Positions 42,639-54,792 of a stretch of 64,000 bases of DNA are shown here, in pieces. Made by a program: the position numbers and the translations under genes. This stretch comes from Polaribacter sp. WD7 (lineage in GTDB: Bacteria; Bacteroidota; Bacteroidia; Flavobacteriales; Flavobacteriaceae). How positions within the stretch are numbered: position 1 is the first letter of the stretch; every line of letters starts with the position of its first letter. The notes beneath the pieces are model-generated. The model saw nothing but the letters and a program-made list of their open reading frames with translations. It did no database searches and was not told the origin of the DNA. The stretch covers positions 1 to 64,000 of the forward strand of contig NZ_QPEJ01000012.1 of NCBI RefSeq assembly GCF_003335085.1. Direction: 5' to 3'.

Positions 42639-45600
42639 TTAGTTTCCTCCTAAATTGTAGATAATGTTAATTCCTCCATTAATTGCTTGTCTTGGGAATG
42701 TGGTAGAAATTGCATATCTAGATGTCTGATGGTTGTAATAAAACGATGCTGTTAAATTATTACTTAATCTATAATCTGCTGTAAATTTAATAGAAAATAA
42801 TCTTTGTCCACCACTAATTTGATTATTATCTTCTTGAATGGCTCTTATTTGTGTTAAATTATCTCGTAAAGATACATCTGCTCTTAAATTTACATCTCCT
42901 TTTAATGTTTGTTTTTTACCGGTAAAACGCGTATTAAATTTTACATCTTTAAATACATAACCTAAACCAAAAATATATTCGGTTCCTCTAATATCGGTTA
43001 GTGTACTATTATTAAAGTTTAATGTTAATGTTCTATCTCTTTTTACTTCACCTCGTAAAGAAAAAGAATTTTTCATTTTCATATCCAATTTTATAAGTGG
43101 TGAAAATTCATCAACCAAAGTAGCAGAAGCTACTAGCAATTCTGGTTCAAAATTATCTGCAGCATTAAGTTCTGGTGGATTGTTAGGACTAACAGGATCT
43201 TGAGAATTATTACTTCCTACAAAGTTTAAATTATTTGTAAATCCAGAAATGGTGTAAGAAGATCTATATCCATGAGAAACAACAAAATTTGTAAAGTTTT
43301 TCTTAAAGAATTTAAATTTCATTAAACCATTATAACGTAGGTTCCAATTAGGTATAGGAATATTTCTGAACAAACCAGTATTTACTTTTTCTGGGTCTTT
43401 GTCTGAATAGGCAGCTAAAAATGCTGGAAGCAATACTTGCTGACCGTTTTCATTAAAATTATTAGTATCATAACCACTTTCTCTAAACAATCTATCAGAA
43501 ATAATACTTCTGTTATCTAATAATTTTTGAAACAAAGCATCGCCATCTGTAAAAGCTGTAGCAAACATAGAATAACTGGTACTAAAGTTTCCTGTTTCAA
43601 AAGCTGCAATGCTATTGTCTAAAACACCATTTGTATTGTTAGGGTTGTTAGTATCTATCAATACATCTATTTGTTGTGTTATATCTCTGGTTTGAATTCT
43701 GTTTCCTCTTACATCTATATTTAAATCTTTAACAGGTTTAAGTGTAAATGTATAGTCTAGTTTGTTATAATTTGTTCTACTATAATTCTTATTAAAGTAT
43801 TCACTGTTATTAGGGTCTCTTGGTGCTATTAACCAACCGTTTTCTAAAGCTTTATTTCTAAAGTCTACTTGACTGCCAAATGCAAATGAAGTTGGTGCAC
43901 CACCTAAAAAGCCAACATCTTCTATATAGCCTTGTAATAATTGACCATTATTTTCTGAGTAACTAATTTTACCTTGCTTAACAGAAGTAACCAAATCGTA
44001 AACTCCTTTTAATATTTTTTTACCAACAGGTAATTTTTTATTTCTTTTAACACCAGGAGTTCTTGGTAATTTAGGTCCTCCTTTAAGTCCTTTAGAGTTT
44101 TTACGTTGTGTTTTACTGAGTAGTAATTTTTCAAACCCTAAGCTTTTATAAAAACGATCAAAATTTATAGTAGTATTAAGGTTATGCGTATTGGCGTTTT
44201 GTACATTATTTCCTATTTGCGCAATAACAGTAGGATCTTGAGAACTTGCTTGCCAATCAAAATCTGCAGTATATGCGTAATCTGCCCTTATAAACTTTAA
44301 AAACGGAATTTTATCTAACGGAAGATTATACGTAGCGTTTAATTTTTGATGATAATTGGTAGGTCTACCTGTATTAAAAAAGTCGTCAAAAACTTGTAAA
44401 TCTTGATTACTATCAAAAACATCATAAATATTGCTGTTGGTAGCGTTAAAATTTAATTGTAATGATTTTGTTAAGTCAAAACCAATGGTATAATCCCAAT
44501 CAAATAAAAATCTACGTTGTTTTAATTCTGGTTGAGGGCTTAACCCAGGAATTAAATTTCGAGTTTGCTGCTCGTTATAACTTCTATTAATGCTAGAATT
44601 AATAGCTACTGTTTTTGGGATAGGATTAAAATTGATGTCTTTAATCAATTTCCAATATTTACTTTTAAAAATAGAGTCGTTATTTTTAAAAGGCTCTAAA
44701 GGTTTAGCATCAAAGGTAAAATTATAAGAAGCAGAAGCTCTTACGTTTTCATTAATTCTTTTTTGAATGTTATAATTTCTTTGAAACTCTTTATTATGAG
44801 CATAAGAAACAGCTAGGTTTTCTACATCATAAAACCTTGGTTTTTTAGTAGAATTTGGGTTTCTATTTTTCTTAACGTTGGTAAAACTAATGCTGGTTCT
44901 TTTGGTATAATCTTGTGCATTATTTAGGTTGTCTAAAGCTTGGTCTCTTTGCTCAGATTGGGGTGCGTTTTCAAGAAAACTTTTGGCTTCTGAAAATTGC
45001 ACGTCTTGAGATTGAGGGTCAAATTTTGGGTCTATAAAACGCTCACCAATACTGTAGGTCATAGGCAATTGAATACCCCATTTTTGAGGTGTTAATACCT
45101 TACCTAAGTTTACAGTAGTAGCAACGTCATATTGTTTTGTTTCGTCTAAACTTCTTTGGTTTACTTTGTCTTCTACGTTACCAAAACCTATAGTTTGCAT
45201 ACTACCAGAAAGAGAAACATTAGCAACATCAGCAAAATTAGCATCAGCGTTTAAAACTGCAGCCCAACCACCTTCATTATCAAAATCAGAAGAACGTAAT
45301 TCATTAAACCAAACTTCTCCACTTAATGGTGCAGTGGTTGTATTTTTTAGTCCTAAAGTAACGGTTCTTAATTGTGCCAATGTTGGGTTTCCTTTTACTG
45401 AAATTGTATAAGGTAAATTTTCATCTTGTTCTGTAGAGGTATATAAATCTGTTATTGCTGTTTGAGATTGGTCTCTTTCTAATTTTACTCTTCCAAAAGT
45501 TTCTAAAAAGGCATTTAAATTGTTGGCTTCTGGCCAAATTTCTAACGGAGTTGTGCCTCCTCTAGACACGGTTAAAGGAAGTTCTATTTGGTAAAAGTTC

Positions 45601-48600
45601 TCATCTAAATCTGTACCTAATCTTACAATTGCTGCAAAATCGCCATCATTTACAGTTCCGCCACCAACATTTTCTTGCAGGTGAAAAAACATTTTTAGGT
45701 TTTTAAAACGTCTTAAATCTATACTTATATTTTTATAAATAGCTCTTGTATTGTCTGCAGCTAACTCATTTACTCTTAAAGTAACAGATTGTTCATTTTG
45801 TAATTGCACAGTGGTACTACCTTGTAGACGTTCTCTTTCAATTCCTGGAGGTGTTTGGTAAACACCTTCATTTTGCTCTATATTAACTACACCAACTTCA
45901 AAATCATTCAATTCATCTTGGTCTAAGTCTCTAGCGTCTTCATCTTCATCTGTCTCAAAAGTTCTTAAGTAACGTCTCCAATCTCCACGAACCAAATCTA
46001 ACTCACCAAAACGCATTACAACAGGCATTCTAAAATTGGTTAAAAACATTCTTATAAAACGAATACTATTAAAATCTGTAATACCGTTCATGGGTGTTCC
46101 ACTTCTTATAGGAACCCTAAATTGGTACCAAGTAGTTCTTTGTGTATTTCCATTTTCTAAAGTAACATCAGTAACTCTTTGGTCTACAATAAAGTTCTGA
46201 CCAACAACCAAATCACTTTTATTCATAGAAATTTTATACTCAAAGAAACTTTCTACGGTATTCATCGTTTGATCTCTGTTGATGTCTTCTACATCTGGAA
46301 AATTGGTTGCAGAAGTTGGAAATGCTTCTGAAGATTGACTTAACGTGGGCGAATTACCCTGTGTATTGTTAAAATCTTTATACCTGGTGATGATAGATGC
46401 GTCTAAAGCATCTAACTGACTACCTCTAAAAAATTGATAATTGTCTGCAGCAGGATCAGATAAACTTGCGTAGTTTCCTATTCCAGAAAGATTACTTTCA
46501 TCAGCATCATCAATTCCGTCAAAACCTAAATCTTGGTTTGCTCTTGCCCCATCATCTTCACTAAATGCATAAATAATTGAAGGATTTGTAGGCACAATAC
46601 CCCATATTGTAGGGTCTATATTTTGCGTACCTCCTAATTCTGGTAATCCGTTTTCATACATTTTACGACTATCTTTTAAGATGTCTTCTGAGATATTACC
46701 TAGGTTGATAAATAAATCTCCAATTTGATTTATAGGATTGTCTGGATCTATACCTTGTGGTAAGCCTTCTTCATTAGTGATAGAATAATTTTCATAAGGA
46801 TCCATAACCCAAAATTGGATGTATTCCACATTGGCAACATCAAAATTATTGGTGTTTAATGGGCGCATAATTCCACCCCAGTTTTGTTGCGGATTTGTTA
46901 ATGTAGCTTCATCATTAGCAACATCAATAACAACATCATTCTGGTTTTGATTGAAATTATAAGAACCTCTTTCTGCAGGAAAATATGCCAAATCTAATGT
47001 GCGTATTTGTGCATTTTGAGTGATGTCTAGCTGAACATTAGGAAACAACTCACTAAAATTAATGAGTCTTGTTTCTGCTCTAGAGAGCTGATCTGCATCT
47101 ATACTCGAAGGTGTTTGTCCTATACCAAAAAAGATTTGATCTATACTATACCAAGCCAATTTTGCTCTTCTATCATTGTAAGTCAAGTCGTTATTTCTTC
47201 CAAAAAAACGATCATTAACTTCATAACTTGGTGTACTTGCTTCATACCAATCTAAAGCAGAAAGTAAGCTAATAGGTACTTGAGAAGCTTCAAAGTCATC
47301 TATATACGTAGTAGCTTCTCCACCAACATCTATTCCACTAGGGGTTCCTGGTAATAAATATGCCATATCTGCTCTAACAGATAAATTAGAGGGTGCATCT
47401 GTATCTACAAAAGGCAATTTATTTGCCAATTTAGTAAAGTAAGGTACTTCTGTAGAGTAGTCTATATTTACACCAAACATGGTGTTGTTTATTGGGTCAG
47501 AATCAAAATTTACTTTTGGTGTTATTGGTCTTTCTAAAACATTTAAAAGTGTACCTCCTACTATAAAATTATCAGAAAACTTGTGCTCAACATCTATACC
47601 CATAAATGTTTTTCTTTGTTGATTAAAAACCGTATTGTCTTCTGTAGAAACGTTAATTGGTGTTCCTGATGATTGTAATCCTGGATCTATAATTTGTACA
47701 CGACCCAGTTGATAGTCTACCACATAATCTACACCTTCTACCAATTGTCTACCACCAGCGGTTACAGTTACAGAACCTCTAGGTACATTAAAACCAATAG
47801 GAATGCCTCCAGCGTTTTCAGATTTAAAATACCCTTTTAAGAAATACTTGTCTTTATTTTGAAAATTATTTTGAATGTTAATCTTTGTATTTAAATAAAG
47901 CTCTTTAAACAAGAAATTACCATCTACATTTTCATCTAAACCAAACTCATCGCTAGGACTTTGTTTTGTTAAATCGTTTCCAAAGGGTTCAGGTTCTGGA
48001 AAAAAGATGTATCCGTTTTGAGAGTTAACCGTTATTCCTTCTACGTAGTCAAAAAATCCATCAGCATTTCTAAACTGACTTTGGTCTAGTTGATCTAAAC
48101 GCAATACTTGCAATAAAGGTAAGGTTGCAATACCAGGAGTTTCTGCATTTTGAAGCACGTTAGAGGGTATACCTGTTTGGTCATCTCTATACTGAATTTC
48201 AAAACGAAATCCGTCTTGAGTTAACGGAAAAGCACCTAAGGCATATACGTTCTTCATCATCAAACGCCATGTAGGAAAAGCTTCTTCTTCCCCATTAGTG
48301 CCTTGTCTTTTGGTGGTTAAAATTTCTGATCGTAGTAATTTTACCGCTAAGTTTTGAGGTGTTTGAATACCATCATTAGAAAACTCACCAACTTTAAAAG
48401 ACTTTTTTGAACTTCCGTTAACGTTACCAGCAACGGTATATTCATATGCAACTGCTAAAACTTCTCCATCATTTAACCTTCTATTTAATGAAATAAAACC
48501 CAATTGCGGATTTAGCCTGTATTCATTTTCAGTCAATTTTCTTGCATTTTCTAATACAGAATAATCTGTACCTTCACTCATGTTAAAACCTTGTAAGGTA

Positions 48601-49832
48601 GCGTTTACATTAGAGATATCTCTAATTCCGCTATTTAAAGAAAGTAATGCAGATAAGTTGTTAGATTCGTTGGTAGGAATATTTCCGTTAGAGGTTGTAG
48701 GAGGGCTAGTGGGTTGTACTGCCCCTGTTTGATTTACTAAAACGCCATTTCTAGATTCACCTAAATCTGCTAGGGCTACTATGCTTCTAAAATCTTCTGT
48801 ACTAGAATTTCTGTTTGTTACCCAAACTTCTATACGTGTAATGTTAATTTGACTGTTGACTAATGGATAGTTTTTTAACGAATTTGCATAGTTGTCTATA
48901 AAAAACTGAGATAGAAAAAAGTGTCTGTCTGTATCGTAATCTGTAGCTCTCAATTCAAAAGGTTGTATAGAAGATCCTCCCTCTGCGGTTACTGTTCTAC
49001 TCTCAGAATTTTGTTGCGAAAAAACTGCAGTTACACTAGTGTTACCAAACTGTAATTTTGTTTTGACTCCAAACAGACTTTGCGCTCCGTTTATCAATGC
49101 GTTTTTAATGGGCATATTAATATTACCCACTTCTATACCTTGTAAAATATCATCTTCTGTAGGGCTGTAATCTATTTTTACTAAATTCTGAAAATCAAAA
49201 GTTGCTTGAGTATCATAATTTGCAGTAAATTGTAACCTTTCACCTACTTGTGCTCTTATACTAGCATTAATTTGTTGGTCAAAATCAAAATTAAAATTAC
49301 TTCTATTTTCTTCAGATAATTGCGGGTTTTCTGTATTCTGATAATTAACCCCAATTTTTAAATTTAAATTTCCGCTAGATTTAAAAGAAATTGTATTACC
49401 ACCAAAAATACTTTCAAAGAAATCTGAATTTACATAATAAGAAGGAAGCAAATCTTTTTGGGCATTTTTAGAACCCTTTTTTTTACTGTTAGTAGCACTT
49501 ACTTTATTTTGAAAGTACTCTAGCATATCTCTTTTTAAACGATATTTAGCATATTGTTCTTGTGTAAGAAAAATGGGTGTTCTAGTGTAATAATCGCCAA
49601 TTTTTTCTACAATTACATACTTGTTTAAAATCTTATCGAAAACAACTTCTTTTTTAGCTAAATCATCTAAAAAAAGGCCTCCCTTTTGATCTTTTTTAAA
49701 CTTGTATCTTAACTCAATAGAATCTTTCTGTACTGTTGTACTGTCTTTTTCTTGAGTCTGAGCTTGTATTGTTACTGTTCCAAAAAGGGCAAAGGAAAGG
49801 ATTAAGAATATGTGTTTTAAAAATCTACTCAA
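42639..49832 (-). CDS. sprA: SprA, type IX secretion outer-membrane translocon
   Basis: The 2397-residue protein has a signal peptide ([20 protein letters not shown], then TIQAQ). Its size and sequence fit SprA/Sov, the giant single-chain barrel through which type IX substrates and gliding adhesins cross the outer membrane. [20 protein letters not shown] and [20 protein letters not shown] lie near the N-terminus, [16 protein letters not shown] is about one-third along, and [12 protein letters not shown] is the end. The gene is intact over 7.2 kb. It starts 4 bases after ruvA and is followed by gcvH, the conserved arrangement in gliding Flavobacteriia. Confidence 0.97.
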   Translation of the reverse strand: MSRFLKHIFLILSFALFGTVTIQAQTQEKDSTTVQKDSIELRYKFKKDQKGGLFLDDLAKKEVVFDKILNKYVIVEKIGDYYTRTPIFLTQEQYAKYRLKRDMLEYFQNKVSATNSKKKGSKNAQKDLLPSYYVNSDFFESIFGGNTISFKSSGNLNLKIGVNYQNTENPQLSEENRSNFNFDFDQQINASIRAQVGERLQFTANYDTQATFDFQNLVKIDYSPTEDDILQGIEVGNINMPIKNALINGAQSLFGVKTKLQFGNTSVTAVFSQQNSESRTVTAEGGSSIQPFELRATDYDTDRHFFLSQFFIDNYANSLKNYPLVNSQINITRIEVWVTNRNSSTEDFRSIVALADLGESRNGVLVNQTGAVQPTSPPTTSNGNIPTNESNNLSALLSLNSGIRDISNVNATLQGFNMSEGTDYSVLENARKLTENEYRLNPQLGFISLNRRLNDGEVLAVAYEYTVAGNVNGSSKKSFKVGEFSNDGIQTPQNLAVKLLRSEILTTKRQGTNGEEEAFPTWRLMMKNVYALGAFPLTQDGFRFEIQYRDDQTGIPSNVLQNAETPGIATLPLLQVLRLDQLDQSQFRNADGFFDYVEGITVNSQNGYIFFPEPEPFGNDLTKQSPSDEFGLDENVDGNFLFKELYLNTKINIQNNFQNKDKYFLKGYFKSENAGGIPIGFNVPRGSVTVTAGGRQLVEGVDYVVDYQLGRVQIIDPGLQSSGTPINVSTEDNTVFNQQRKTFMGIDVEHKFSDNFIVGGTLLNVLERPITPKVNFDSDPINNTMFGVNIDYSTEVPYFTKLANKLPFVDTDAPSNLSVRADMAYLLPGTPSGIDVGGEATTYIDDFEASQVPISLLSALDWYEASTPSYEVNDRFFGRNNDLTYNDRRAKLAWYSIDQIFFGIGQTPSSIDADQLSRAETRLINFSELFPNVQLDITQNAQIRTLDLAYFPAERGSYNFNQNQNDVVIDVANDEATLTNPQQNWGGIMRPLNTNNFDVANVEYIQFWVMDPYENYSITNEEGLPQGIDPDNPINQIGDLFINLGNISEDILKDSRKMYENGLPELGGTQNIDPTIWGIVPTNPSIIYAFSEDDGARANQDLGFDGIDDADESNLSGIGNYASLSDPAADNYQFFRGSQLDALDASIITRYKDFNNTQGNSPTLSQSSEAFPTSATNFPDVEDINRDQTMNTVESFFEYKISMNKSDLVVGQNFIVDQRVTDVTLENGNTQRTTWYQFRVPIRSGTPMNGITDFNSIRFIRMFLTNFRMPVVMRFGELDLVRGDWRRYLRTFETDEDEDARDLDQDELNDFEVGVVNIEQNEGVYQTPPGIERERLQGSTTVQLQNEQSVTLRVNELAADNTRAIYKNISIDLRRFKNLKMFFHLQENVGGGTVNDGDFAAIVRLGTDLDENFYQIELPLTVSRGGTTPLEIWPEANNLNAFLETFGRVKLERDQSQTAITDLYTSTEQDENLPYTISVKGNPTLAQLRTVTLGLKNTTTAPLSGEVWFNELRSSDFDNEGGWAAVLNADANFADVANVSLSGSMQTIGFGNVEDKVNQRSLDETKQYDVATTVNLGKVLTPQKWGIQLPMTYSIGERFIDPKFDPQSQDVQFSEAKSFLENAPQSEQRDQALDNLNNAQDYTKRTSISFTNVKKNRNPNSTKKPRFYDVENLAVSYAHNKEFQRNYNIQKRINENVRASASYNFTFDAKPLEPFKNNDSIFKSKYWKLIKDINFNPIPKTVAINSSINRSYNEQQTRNLIPGLSPQPELKQRRFLFDWDYTIGFDLTKSLQLNFNATNSNIYDVFDSNQDLQVFDDFFNTGRPTNYHQKLNATYNLPLDKIPFLKFIRADYAYTADFDWQASSQDPTVIAQIGNNVQNANTHNLNTTINFDRFYKSLGFEKLLLSKTQRKNSKGLKGGPKLPRTPGVKRNKKLPVGKKILKGVYDLVTSVKQGKISYSENNGQLLQGYIEDVGFLGGAPTSFAFGSQVDFRNKALENGWLIAPRDPNNSEYFNKNYSRTNYNKLDYTFTLKPVKDLNIDVRGNRIQTRDITQQIDVLIDTNNPNNTNGVLDNSIAAFETGNFSTSYSMFATAFTDGDALFQKLLDNRSIISDRLFRESGYDTNNFNENGQQVLLPAFLAAYSDKDPEKVNTGLFRNIPIPNWNLRYNGLMKFKFFKKNFTNFVVSHGYRSSYTISGFTNNLNFVGSNNSQDPVSPNNPPELNAADNFEPELLVASATLVDEFSPLIKLDMKMKNSFSLRGEVKRDRTLTLNFNNSTLTDIRGTEYIFGLGYVFKDVKFNTRFTGKKQTLKGDVNLRADVSLRDNLTQIRAIQEDNNQISGGQRLFSIKFTADYRLSNNLTASFYYNHQTSRYAISTTFPRQAINGGINIIYNLGGN

Positions 49833-49836
49833 TTGA

Positions 49837-50418
49837 TTATAAATTCTTTAAGGCTAATTTTATTAATTTTTCTACTGTAGCTTCTGGATGTTCTATTAAA
49901 ATTTTAGAGACTACTTTTTCAGATTGTTTTTTATTAAAACCTAAAACTTCTAAAGCAGATAACGCTTCATCTTTGTTAGTATTGCTTGCAGATATAGAAA
50001 CTTCATCAACAGTATGTGTTTTTAGAATTTTATCTTTTAAATCTACGATAACTCTTTGGGCTGTTTTGGCGCCAATACCTTTAACAGATTGAATTAAAGC
50101 AACGTTACCAGAACCAATTGCATTTTGAATTTCATCTGTTGTCATAGAAGAAAGCATGGTTCTTGCAATGCTAGGACCAACACCAGAAACAGATACTAAA
50201 AGTTTAAATACCTCTCTTTCTATTTTAGAGATAAAACCATATAAAGTATGGGCATCTTCTCTAATAGATAAGTGTGTATATAATAGTATGGCTTCTTGAT
50301 CTGGTAATTTAGAGAAAGTATTTAAAGAGATATGCAACAAATAACCTACACCATTACAATCTATAACTACCTCTGTAGGATTTTTTTCTACAAGTCTCCC
50401 TTTTATTTGCGTTATCAT
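49837..50418 (-). CDS. ruvA: Holliday junction helicase subunit RuvA
   Basis: The 193-residue protein binds four-way junctions and loads RuvB. MITQIKGRLVEKNPTEVVID starts the OB fold (domain I). Helix-hairpin-helix motifs follow, with KLLVSVSGVGPSIARTMLSS and IQSVKGIGAKTAQRVIVDLK (about 70-130). The C-terminal domain (ALSALEVLGFNKKQSEKVVS) contacts RuvB. Length is typical. ruvB is not nearby. It sits between maeB and sprA. Confidence 0.96.
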   Translation of the reverse strand: MITQIKGRLVEKNPTEVVIDCNGVGYLLHISLNTFSKLPDQEAILLYTHLSIREDAHTLYGFISKIEREVFKLLVSVSGVGPSIARTMLSSMTTDEIQNAIGSGNVALIQSVKGIGAKTAQRVIVDLKDKILKTHTVDEVSISASNTNKDEALSALEVLGFNKKQSEKVVSKILIEHPEATVEKLIKLALKNL

Positions 50419-50449
50419 AAAATATTTTCAGGGTTCTAAAGTAACAATT

Positions 50450-52729
50450 TTATTTGTTTCTTTTTTCTTTTTCTTGAGCATCTACAACAGCTAGTGCAGC
50501 CATATTTACCATTTCATCTACACTTGCTCCTAACTGTAAAATATGTACTGGCTTACTAAGCCCTAAAATTACAGGACCTATAGATTCTGCTTCGTTTACT
50601 TCTTTTAATAATTTATAAGTAATATTTGCAGATTCTAAATTAGGGAATATCAATACATTAACCTTTTTTCCGTTCAATTTTGAAAATGGAAATTCTTTGG
50701 CTAACATTTCTGGGTTTAAAGCAAAATCTGCTTGTAATTCACCATCGATAACCGTATCTGGAAAATGACGATGTAGGTAACCTATAGCTTCATTAATTTT
50801 TTTTGAAGTTTCTGAGTTAGAAGATCCAAAGTTAGAGAAAGAGACCATTGCCATATTAGGTTTCATACCAAACATCTTTACAAAATTTGCCGTCATTTGA
50901 GATATTTTGACCAAATCTTTAGCACTAGGATTAATATTTATAGTAGTATCTGCTAAAAATAAAGGCCCTTGTTTGGTAATCATTAAATTACTTGCGGCAA
51001 TTTTAGTAATTCCTTTATCTTTTTCTATAAGTTCTAAAATAGGTCTAACAACACTTGGGTAAGGTCTAGAGTATCCGGTAATTAATGCGTCTGCTTCACC
51101 AACATTAACCATCATTGCAGCAAAGTAATTGCGCTCTCGCATTAGTTTTTTTGCTTCCGTTAAGGTTCTACCTTTTCGTTGTCTGTTTTTCCAATACACT
51201 TCTCCAAAACGATCTCTGCGTTCTGTTTCTTCATCAGTTTTTGGATCTATGATAAGAAGATCAGCATCAAAACCAATTTCTTCCATCAATTCTAAAATCA
51301 CTTCTTTTCTACCTAAAAGAATTGGTTTTGCAATTTTTTCATCATAAACTCTTTGGGCAGCTTTTAAAACATCTAAATGATCTGCTTCTGCAAAAACCAA
51401 TTTTTTAGGATTATTCTTGGCTCTATTATGTAGTATTCTTATTTCTTTACTTCCAGATCCAGAACGCTCCATAAGTTCTTCTCTGTAGGCTTCCCAGTCA
51501 GAAATAGGTTGTAATGCAACACCAGATTCTATAGCAGCTTTGGCAATTGCTGGTGGAATTTCATAGATTAATCTTGGATCAAATGGTTTTGGAATAATAT
51601 ATTCTCTACCAAAACTCAAACTTACTTCATCATAAACAATATTTACTTGTTCGGGTACAGATTTTTTAGCCAAATCTGCTAAGGCATGAACAGCTGCCAT
51701 TTTCATTTCTTCGTTTATTATGGTTGCTCTTACATCTAGCGCACCTCTAAAAATAAACGGAAAACCAAGAACATTGTTTACTTGGTTAGGATGATCAGAT
51801 CTTCCAGTAGCCATGATAATGTCTTTTCTAGTTTTTATGGCCAAATCATAATCAATTTCTGGAACAGGGTTTGCCATTGCAAATACGATGGGATCATTAG
51901 CCATAGACAACAACATCTCTGGAGTTACAATATTCCCTTTTGAAAGACCAATAAAAACATCTGCATCGTGCATCGCTTCTTCTAGTGTATCTATCTCTAA
52001 ATCTGTTGCAAATTCTGCTTTTTGAGAGGTTAAATTGGTTCTTTTTTTTCGGATAACTCCTTTGCTATCACACATGATAACATTTTTTCTTTCTACACCA
52101 AGCTCTAAGTACAATCTTGTACAAGAAATTGCAGCGGCGCCTGCTCCATTAACAACAATTTTTACTTTACTTATGTCTTTGTTAGTAATTTCTATGGCGT
52201 TTTTTAAAGCAGCAGCAGAAATGATGGCTGTTCCATGTTGGTCATCATGCATTACGGGAATGTCTAACTCTTCTTTTAAACGTCTTTCAATTTCAAAAGC
52301 TTCAGGAGCTTTAATATCTTCAAGGTTTATACCTCCAAATGTAGGAGAAATGGCTTTTACGGTTTCAATAAACTTATCTACATCTGTTGCATCTACTTCA
52401 ATATCAAAGACATCTATATCTGCAAATATTTTAAAAAGTAAACCTTTACCTTCCATTACAGGTTTAGAGGCTTCCGGACCAATGTCACCCAAACCTAATA
52501 CAGCTGTTCCGTTAGAAATTACTGCTACTAAATTTCCTTTAGAGGTGTATTTGTAGACGTTGTTTCTATCTTTTTCAATTTCTAAACAAGGTTCTGCTAC
52601 TCCTGGAGAATAGGCTAAAGTTAAATCGTGCTGAGTAGCATATTTTTTGGTTGGTATAACCGCTATTTTACCAGGTTTTGGTTTAGCGTGGTATAGTAAA
52701 GCTTCGTGTCTTTTTCTAGAGTTACTCAT
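50450..52729 (-). CDS. maeB: NADP-dependent malic enzyme fused to phosphotransacetylase-like domain
   Basis: The 759-residue protein decarboxylates malate to pyruvate with NADP. The malic enzyme half (about 1-430) has LTLAYSPGVAEPCLEIEKD, VMHDDQHGTAIISAAAL, IVVNGAGAAAISCTRLYL and FAMANPVPEIDY. The C-terminal half (about 440-750) is phosphotransacetylase-like, with DALITGYSRPYPSVVRPILE and GKKVNVLIFPNLESANITYK; it is usually regulatory, not catalytic. The frame extends to 52762, but ATG at 52729 (MSNSRKRHEALLYHAKPKPG) matches homologues. It is the first gene of the ruvA-sprA direction, about 30 bases upstream of ruvA. Confidence 0.96.
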   Translation of the reverse strand: MSNSRKRHEALLYHAKPKPGKIAVIPTKKYATQHDLTLAYSPGVAEPCLEIEKDRNNVYKYTSKGNLVAVISNGTAVLGLGDIGPEASKPVMEGKGLLFKIFADIDVFDIEVDATDVDKFIETVKAISPTFGGINLEDIKAPEAFEIERRLKEELDIPVMHDDQHGTAIISAAALKNAIEITNKDISKVKIVVNGAGAAAISCTRLYLELGVERKNVIMCDSKGVIRKKRTNLTSQKAEFATDLEIDTLEEAMHDADVFIGLSKGNIVTPEMLLSMANDPIVFAMANPVPEIDYDLAIKTRKDIIMATGRSDHPNQVNNVLGFPFIFRGALDVRATIINEEMKMAAVHALADLAKKSVPEQVNIVYDEVSLSFGREYIIPKPFDPRLIYEIPPAIAKAAIESGVALQPISDWEAYREELMERSGSGSKEIRILHNRAKNNPKKLVFAEADHLDVLKAAQRVYDEKIAKPILLGRKEVILELMEEIGFDADLLIIDPKTDEETERRDRFGEVYWKNRQRKGRTLTEAKKLMRERNYFAAMMVNVGEADALITGYSRPYPSVVRPILELIEKDKGITKIAASNLMITKQGPLFLADTTININPSAKDLVKISQMTANFVKMFGMKPNMAMVSFSNFGSSNSETSKKINEAIGYLHRHFPDTVIDGELQADFALNPEMLAKEFPFSKLNGKKVNVLIFPNLESANITYKLLKEVNEAESIGPVILGLSKPVHILQLGASVDEMVNMAALAVVDAQEKEKRNK

Positions 52730-53043
52730 AAGTTGTTGTTTGCCATAAATAATAGTTGACAAATATATAGGATTTTGAACTCAAGAGCGAATAAGTATTC
52801 TATTCTTTTACATACTGATTAGACATCTTTTATAATAACCTCAAATTAAGGATACCGTCTGTACATTTTGATAAAATTTTATAAATTTAAATGAATTTTA
52901 GGATTGAAATTTCTACCTAACTTATTTGGAAATCAGGTAGATAATAAAAAGTTTAGCATCTAAAGTAGTTCTCGATACCATTTTCATTAAAAATAACCCG
53001 AACTGACACATAGAAACTATTTTAAATTTTAATGCACAACAGC
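52730..53043. other. Intergenic, hairpin and repeat fragment
   Basis: No gene is evident. A weak hairpin CTACCT / AGGTAG lies near 52913-52941. The segment AGTTCTCGATACCA near 52970 echoes the inner arm of the palindromic repeat at 17709-17836. Nothing else was recognised. Confidence 0.4.
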
Positions 53044-54777
53044 TTAATAAGCTATAGTTTCTATTTTATTGTTTACTGAATATTCAATAGAAAAATTATA
53101 GCTTGTAAGATTTGCTTTTAAGCTGGCAAAAGAAGTTTTATCTTGCCAAGTAATATGAAGTTTATTTTCTGAAGATTTTTGAAATGTAACAGTACCTTGA
53201 AATGCTTGTAAAGTATTTCGTAATCGTATGAGTTGAAGCTGTTTTGTAACAATGTCTTTCTGTAACCCATCTTCAATATCTTTTTTTGATAATGTTGTTC
53301 TGTTTATTTCTTTGTGGGCTCCTGTACCTCCTTTGTCTGCAGCAGCATAATTATTTTTGCCAGCAAATAGGTCTAAATACCAAATTTGAGGAATACCAGG
53401 CATAAATAATTGTATGGCTCTAGCGAGTAAAAGTTTTTGCTCATTTTCTCCTAAGGCGCTAAAAAAGGTAGTATTTATCTGATAATAGGAGATTTTGTTT
53501 CCTTCTGCATCATAAAGGTTTTTTATTCTACCACCTCTTTCTAATAGGGTATTCATAACAAAATCTATTTCAGTATCTTGTAAAAGTCCTCGGTGGTATG
53601 TTCCATCAATTTCTTTTCCTTTTAAGTCTAAAACAGGAATTCCGTCATGACAACCCAACATATTTACAGTGTTATATTTATTTTCTACAATTTCTTTAGC
53701 CCATTTAAGAAGCGCTTTGTTGTTGCTTTTTTCTATGGTATGAATCATAAGTCCTGGTAAGAAAAAATCGTAAATTTGGTAACCTTTCTTAGCTACTTGG
53801 TCATGTAAGTGCAAACCATATTCTGCATGAATTTCAGGCAATACGGTTAGCTCATTTTTAGAAGCAATTTCTTTAATTTTTTTTAAATAGGTCCAAGTGC
53901 CTGGTTTGTTAAAAAAATTAGATTTTCCTACTTCTTTGTGCAGATATGCAAAGGCATCTAATCTTAGAATAGAACAACCATAACTCTTAACTTTGGCAAG
54001 TGTTTCTTCATAAAAATCCCAAACAAGTTTAGATTTTGCATTGATGTCCATCTGACCAAGAAATATTTTTTTAGAATTGACAATTTTTTGAATTTTTGGC
54101 TTTAACGTCTTTTCAATATCTAACGCTGCAATTTCTTTTTTATCAATTATAGCACTGTTTATTTTATTACAAATTGATAATTTTTCATCTTTAGATAAAT
54201 TTTGGAAAATGTTTAGGTCTTCTATATTTATTGAAGTATAATTTACCTCTTGGTAAAAAGTATTCCAATACGGTTTTTCTGAGCCATCAGGAAATGGGAT
54301 TTTTAAGATAGGTAAGCCAGATTTTCTCATAAATAATTTATCAAGAAATTCTTTTTTGGGTATCATGATTCCATCAGCGTTTAAATGCCCATTATCTTTC
54401 CAAAATTGATTCCAATTGATAAAAAAGTCTTTATATTTTGAGTTTTCTCCATTTTTTAAAAGATCTTTAAACTGAGGGGAAGCAACAGAAAGATGATTTA
54501 AAACAATGTCAAACTTTAACGTAATGTTTAGTTCTTTTAAAGCTTCTAGATCTTTGTTAGAAACCAGCTCTTGATTAATATTATAGTCTATTATTGAAAA
54601 ACCTCTATCTAAATCGCTATTAAAAAAAGTAGGTAATACATAAAACATAGAAAATGCATCTTTAAACTCTTTTTTTTGAAGCATTTTTACCATGTCACTT
54701 AAATTATGGCCAATACTATCTGGGTATGCATTAAGCATAACTCCATTAGAAATAATGGTTGTTTTTTTAGGATTCAT
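53044..54777 (-). CDS. GH13_18 sucrose phosphorylase-type enzyme, long form
   Basis: The 577-residue alpha-amylase family protein fits subfamily GH13_18, whose members phosphorolyse sucrose or related glucosides to glucose-1-phosphate. NGVMLNAYPDSIGHNLSDMV and DIVLNHLSVASPQF are subfamily motifs. The nucleophile is D274 in LRLDAFAYLHKE, the acid/base E315 in LPEIHAEYG, and the third acid D378 in LGCHDGIPVLDLKG. It is longer than the usual 490-505 residues, largely through an extra segment at about 188-240. There is no signal peptide, so it acts in the cytosol. It is last in the MFS-kinase-phosphorylase order. Sucrose is the likely substrate, given the fructokinase; sucrose-6-phosphate or glucosylglycerate are alternatives. 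Confidence 0.85.
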   Translation of the reverse strand: MNPKKTTIISNGVMLNAYPDSIGHNLSDMVKMLQKKEFKDAFSMFYVLPTFFNSDLDRGFSIIDYNINQELVSNKDLEALKELNITLKFDIVLNHLSVASPQFKDLLKNGENSKYKDFFINWNQFWKDNGHLNADGIMIPKKEFLDKLFMRKSGLPILKIPFPDGSEKPYWNTFYQEVNYTSINIEDLNIFQNLSKDEKLSICNKINSAIIDKKEIAALDIEKTLKPKIQKIVNSKKIFLGQMDINAKSKLVWDFYEETLAKVKSYGCSILRLDAFAYLHKEVGKSNFFNKPGTWTYLKKIKEIASKNELTVLPEIHAEYGLHLHDQVAKKGYQIYDFFLPGLMIHTIEKSNNKALLKWAKEIVENKYNTVNMLGCHDGIPVLDLKGKEIDGTYHRGLLQDTEIDFVMNTLLERGGRIKNLYDAEGNKISYYQINTTFFSALGENEQKLLLARAIQLFMPGIPQIWYLDLFAGKNNYAAADKGGTGAHKEINRTTLSKKDIEDGLQKDIVTKQLQLIRLRNTLQAFQGTVTFQKSSENKLHITWQDKTSFASLKANLTSYNFSIEYSVNNKIETIAY

Positions 54778-54792
54778 AATCTAAAAAGTTAC

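Noticed and set aside
49736..50092. Plus-strand open frame spanning the ruvA-sprA boundary
   Set aside because: Both flanking genes on the opposite strand are strongly supported and this frame has no recognisable features.
52035..52556. Plus-strand open frame of 173 codons within maeB
   Set aside because: It is antisense to the conserved malic enzyme domain and its composition is that of a shadow frame.
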